Shown in pieces: positions 62,590 through 64,000 of a stretch of 64,000 bases of DNA. Origin of the DNA: Apostichopus japonicus (taxonomy: Eukaryota > Echinodermata > Holothuroidea > Aspidochirotida > Stichopodidae); NCBI RefSeq assembly GCF_037975245.1, contig NC_092576.1, forward strand, positions 26,611,611 through 26,675,610, written 5' to 3'. The position numbers were made by a program, and so were the translations under genes. Below the pieces are notes generated by a model that saw only the letters and a program-made list of their open reading frames with translations, made no database searches and was not told the DNA's origin. Each line of letters begins with the position of its first letter. The first letter of the stretch is position 1.

Positions 62590-63453
62590 GGGCTCCACAT
62601 TGTCATCAGACTTCCACCTTAAATTCCAGCATGTCAGCTAACTGGTTGTGAGTGAATGATGGGAAGATTGATGGAGTCATACCATCAGGCTGCGAATTAG
62701 AAGTAACTTCTTTCCTTACCTCAACAGGAAGGACAGCAATAGCGCAAAGGCTAGAAATATAATCTGTAGAGCTAGCTGGTATTTTACTGACACAGGAACT
62801 CACATAGGCTATCTCTCTCTTGTGTTCTTCCAGGCCGGTGGGGTTACCATTTACACTCTGGTCAGCTGAACCTTCCTCTTCTAAGCTGCAGTGGGTGGGT
62901 CTATCTAATGGAATGTCACTAGGTTCCGCTGGCGCCAATTCTACCTTTGCAGAAGCCTCTGCTACTCTGCTCGTTAACTCAGGAATGTCTAACTCTAAAC
63001 TATCTAGAGCCATAGTTAAACCTTCTTTGCGCCTACTAGCATTCCTGAGTCCTGCAAAGACCTTCAGCGCATTGCAACCTAGCAAGATAGGGTGATCTTT
63101 CTTCCTTCCAGAGAGTGGATGCCAACTACCAACGATTAAAAAAACTACCTCGGCTGACTGACCATCTATTTCCACCTGTGCCATCACATACCCTTGACTG
63201 GAACTTCTGTCTCAGCTACCCCGTCTACCATTATTGGGGTAGGTAACCTCTGCAGAGGACCAATAACCTCTTCAAGTGACTCATGAACGTAGTGGATGGG
63301 ATCAACGATGCTTCTGCTCCTGTATCTTACACACAGCCGCGTTGTCGCCCCCCTATACTTGCTATCAATGTAGGGGCTGGGCGATAAAAGCTTTGTCAAT
63401 ATTCCAGAGTCATCTGCATCATCCCTGACTCCATCCACCAAACTCACTTTCAC
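62590..63453 (-). pseudogene. Gypsy 3 protease and linker
   Basis: DTGAEASLIPS is readable near 63,340 in a frame one off the surrounding frame. AQVEIDGQSAEVVFLIV and HPILLGCNALKVF follow to 62,606. The linker then goes straight to SIFPSFTHNQLADMLEFK, which in gypsy 2 lies after RNase H. Confidence 0.7.
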
Positions 63454-63499
63454 TCAGATTGGTTCTCTACTGGGCAGCACTGTTGGCTCTACCATTTTG

Positions 63500-64000
63500 C
63501 CATCAACTGTAGAGATTAGAAGTTTCCCTGACCATGGTTAGGGGCTGGTCTGTAATCTCGCTGTCTCTGGTTTTCACGGGCTGTCCGTCCTGGATTTGGT
63601 TCTGGGCAATGCTTGGCAAAGTGACCCTTCTTTTGGCAGTTGAAACAGGTTGCCGCTTCCTCTTTTACCCTACGAAACCTAGATGAATCTCGCATGGCCG
63701 CCAACTCCCTACTGAGATTTTGAACTTCCTGAATGAGGAGCTTCTGTCCAGCAATGAGATCCGATATCAGGGTGGACTGTGTCGCCTTGCTACTCTGCTG
63801 GGCTTCATATACACTTACTTCTCGGACTCTAGACCACTGCGGGAGAACCTCTGTCTCTTGGAAGAGCGTTAACACCTCCTCCTTCATCACATGAAATGGT
63901 TTCCCTCGTCGAAAGGTCAGTTTGCCTCAACTTGCGACGAACCCAAACCTCCCGGGCTCCTCTTATGAACTGCTCATGTAAGACCCGGGCTGGAGTTGTT
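63500..64000 (-). pseudogene. Gypsy 3 Gag, C-terminal part, running off the window
   Basis: QFIRGAREVWVRRKL at the window edge is followed, after a 1-base frame change near 63,905, by MKEEVLTLFQETE, a leucine-rich coiled-coil stretch and the zinc knuckle CFNCQKKGHFAKHC (about 63,595-63,640). Order and spacing equal those of gypsy 2 Gag. The 5' part lies beyond 64,000. Confidence 0.75.

Larger units (their letters stand above)
58719..64000 (-). mobile_element. Gypsy 3: decayed relative of gypsy 2, interrupted by piggyBac
   Basis: Reads from gag at the window end back to the pol C-terminus at 58.7 kb. The proteins align by eye with gypsy 2 but differ at many residues. RT and RNase H are deleted: the protease linker (about 62,610) joins the region before HHCC (about 62,590). 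Confidence 0.8.

Overview
This window looks like a transposon- and virus-fossil-rich stretch of an animal genome, probably a marine invertebrate. Base composition is AT-rich, GT-AG introns sit inside coding remnants, and gypsy, piggyBac, Merlin, hAT, Tc1/mariner-like, non-LTR and Polinton-like sequences are mixed together. The species cannot be named from the sequence. I see no bacterial-style operon, rRNA gene, CRISPR array or intact host housekeeping gene. Family names rest on motif recognition; no search was run.

Region 1-20,600 is a graveyard of broken pieces. It holds the zinc-finger and N-terminal part of a protein-primed type B DNA polymerase (PolB), a gene with two PC4-like (p15 ssDNA-binding) domains, three copies of an intron-bearing DDE-type transposase-like gene marked by a GDGRxDSPGH motif, a Merlin transposase relic with a spliceable intron, tRNA-like SINE heads, MITEs, and a GC-rich non-LTR ORF1 with three zinc knuckles.

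Region 20,600-33,000 is the most remarkable part. A PolB gene (exonuclease motifs on the left, palm motif A on the right) is split by a 10.6 kb insertion at 21,688-32,300. The insertion has perfect terminal inverted repeats of about 41 bp starting AG and ending CT, and near-perfect 6 bp target duplications (ATCCCC/GTCCCC). If one target copy is kept, the two PolB halves return to the same reading frame. The insert carries a double-PC4 gene, a small gene with a SUMO-interaction-like motif, and a head-to-tail array of 14 units of about 615 bp. Each unit has its own TATA-like leader and encodes a near-identical, unrecognised 114-residue protein; 11 copies are open and 3 are broken.

Region 33,000-45,400 holds further shredded members of the same Polinton-like family. 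These include PolB N-terminal fragments, repeated copies of a second small gene family, older relatives of the array gene, a Cys/His gene with a good TATA box, a second self-nested element end inserted in a PC4 gene, and a second Merlin relic. MITEs and hairpin repeats follow.

Region 45,400-64,000 is retrotransposon territory. It contains a decayed minus-strand gypsy (46.1-49.4 kb), an hAT/RNase H chimera, and a plus-strand gypsy with two 706 bp LTRs that look identical (51,165-58,718), broken mainly by a frameshift in its integrase. A second minus-strand gypsy (58.7 kb to the window end) has lost its RT/RNase H and is interrupted by a structurally complete piggyBac element (59,209-61,611) with an intact transposase, 12 bp inverted repeats and TTAA duplications.
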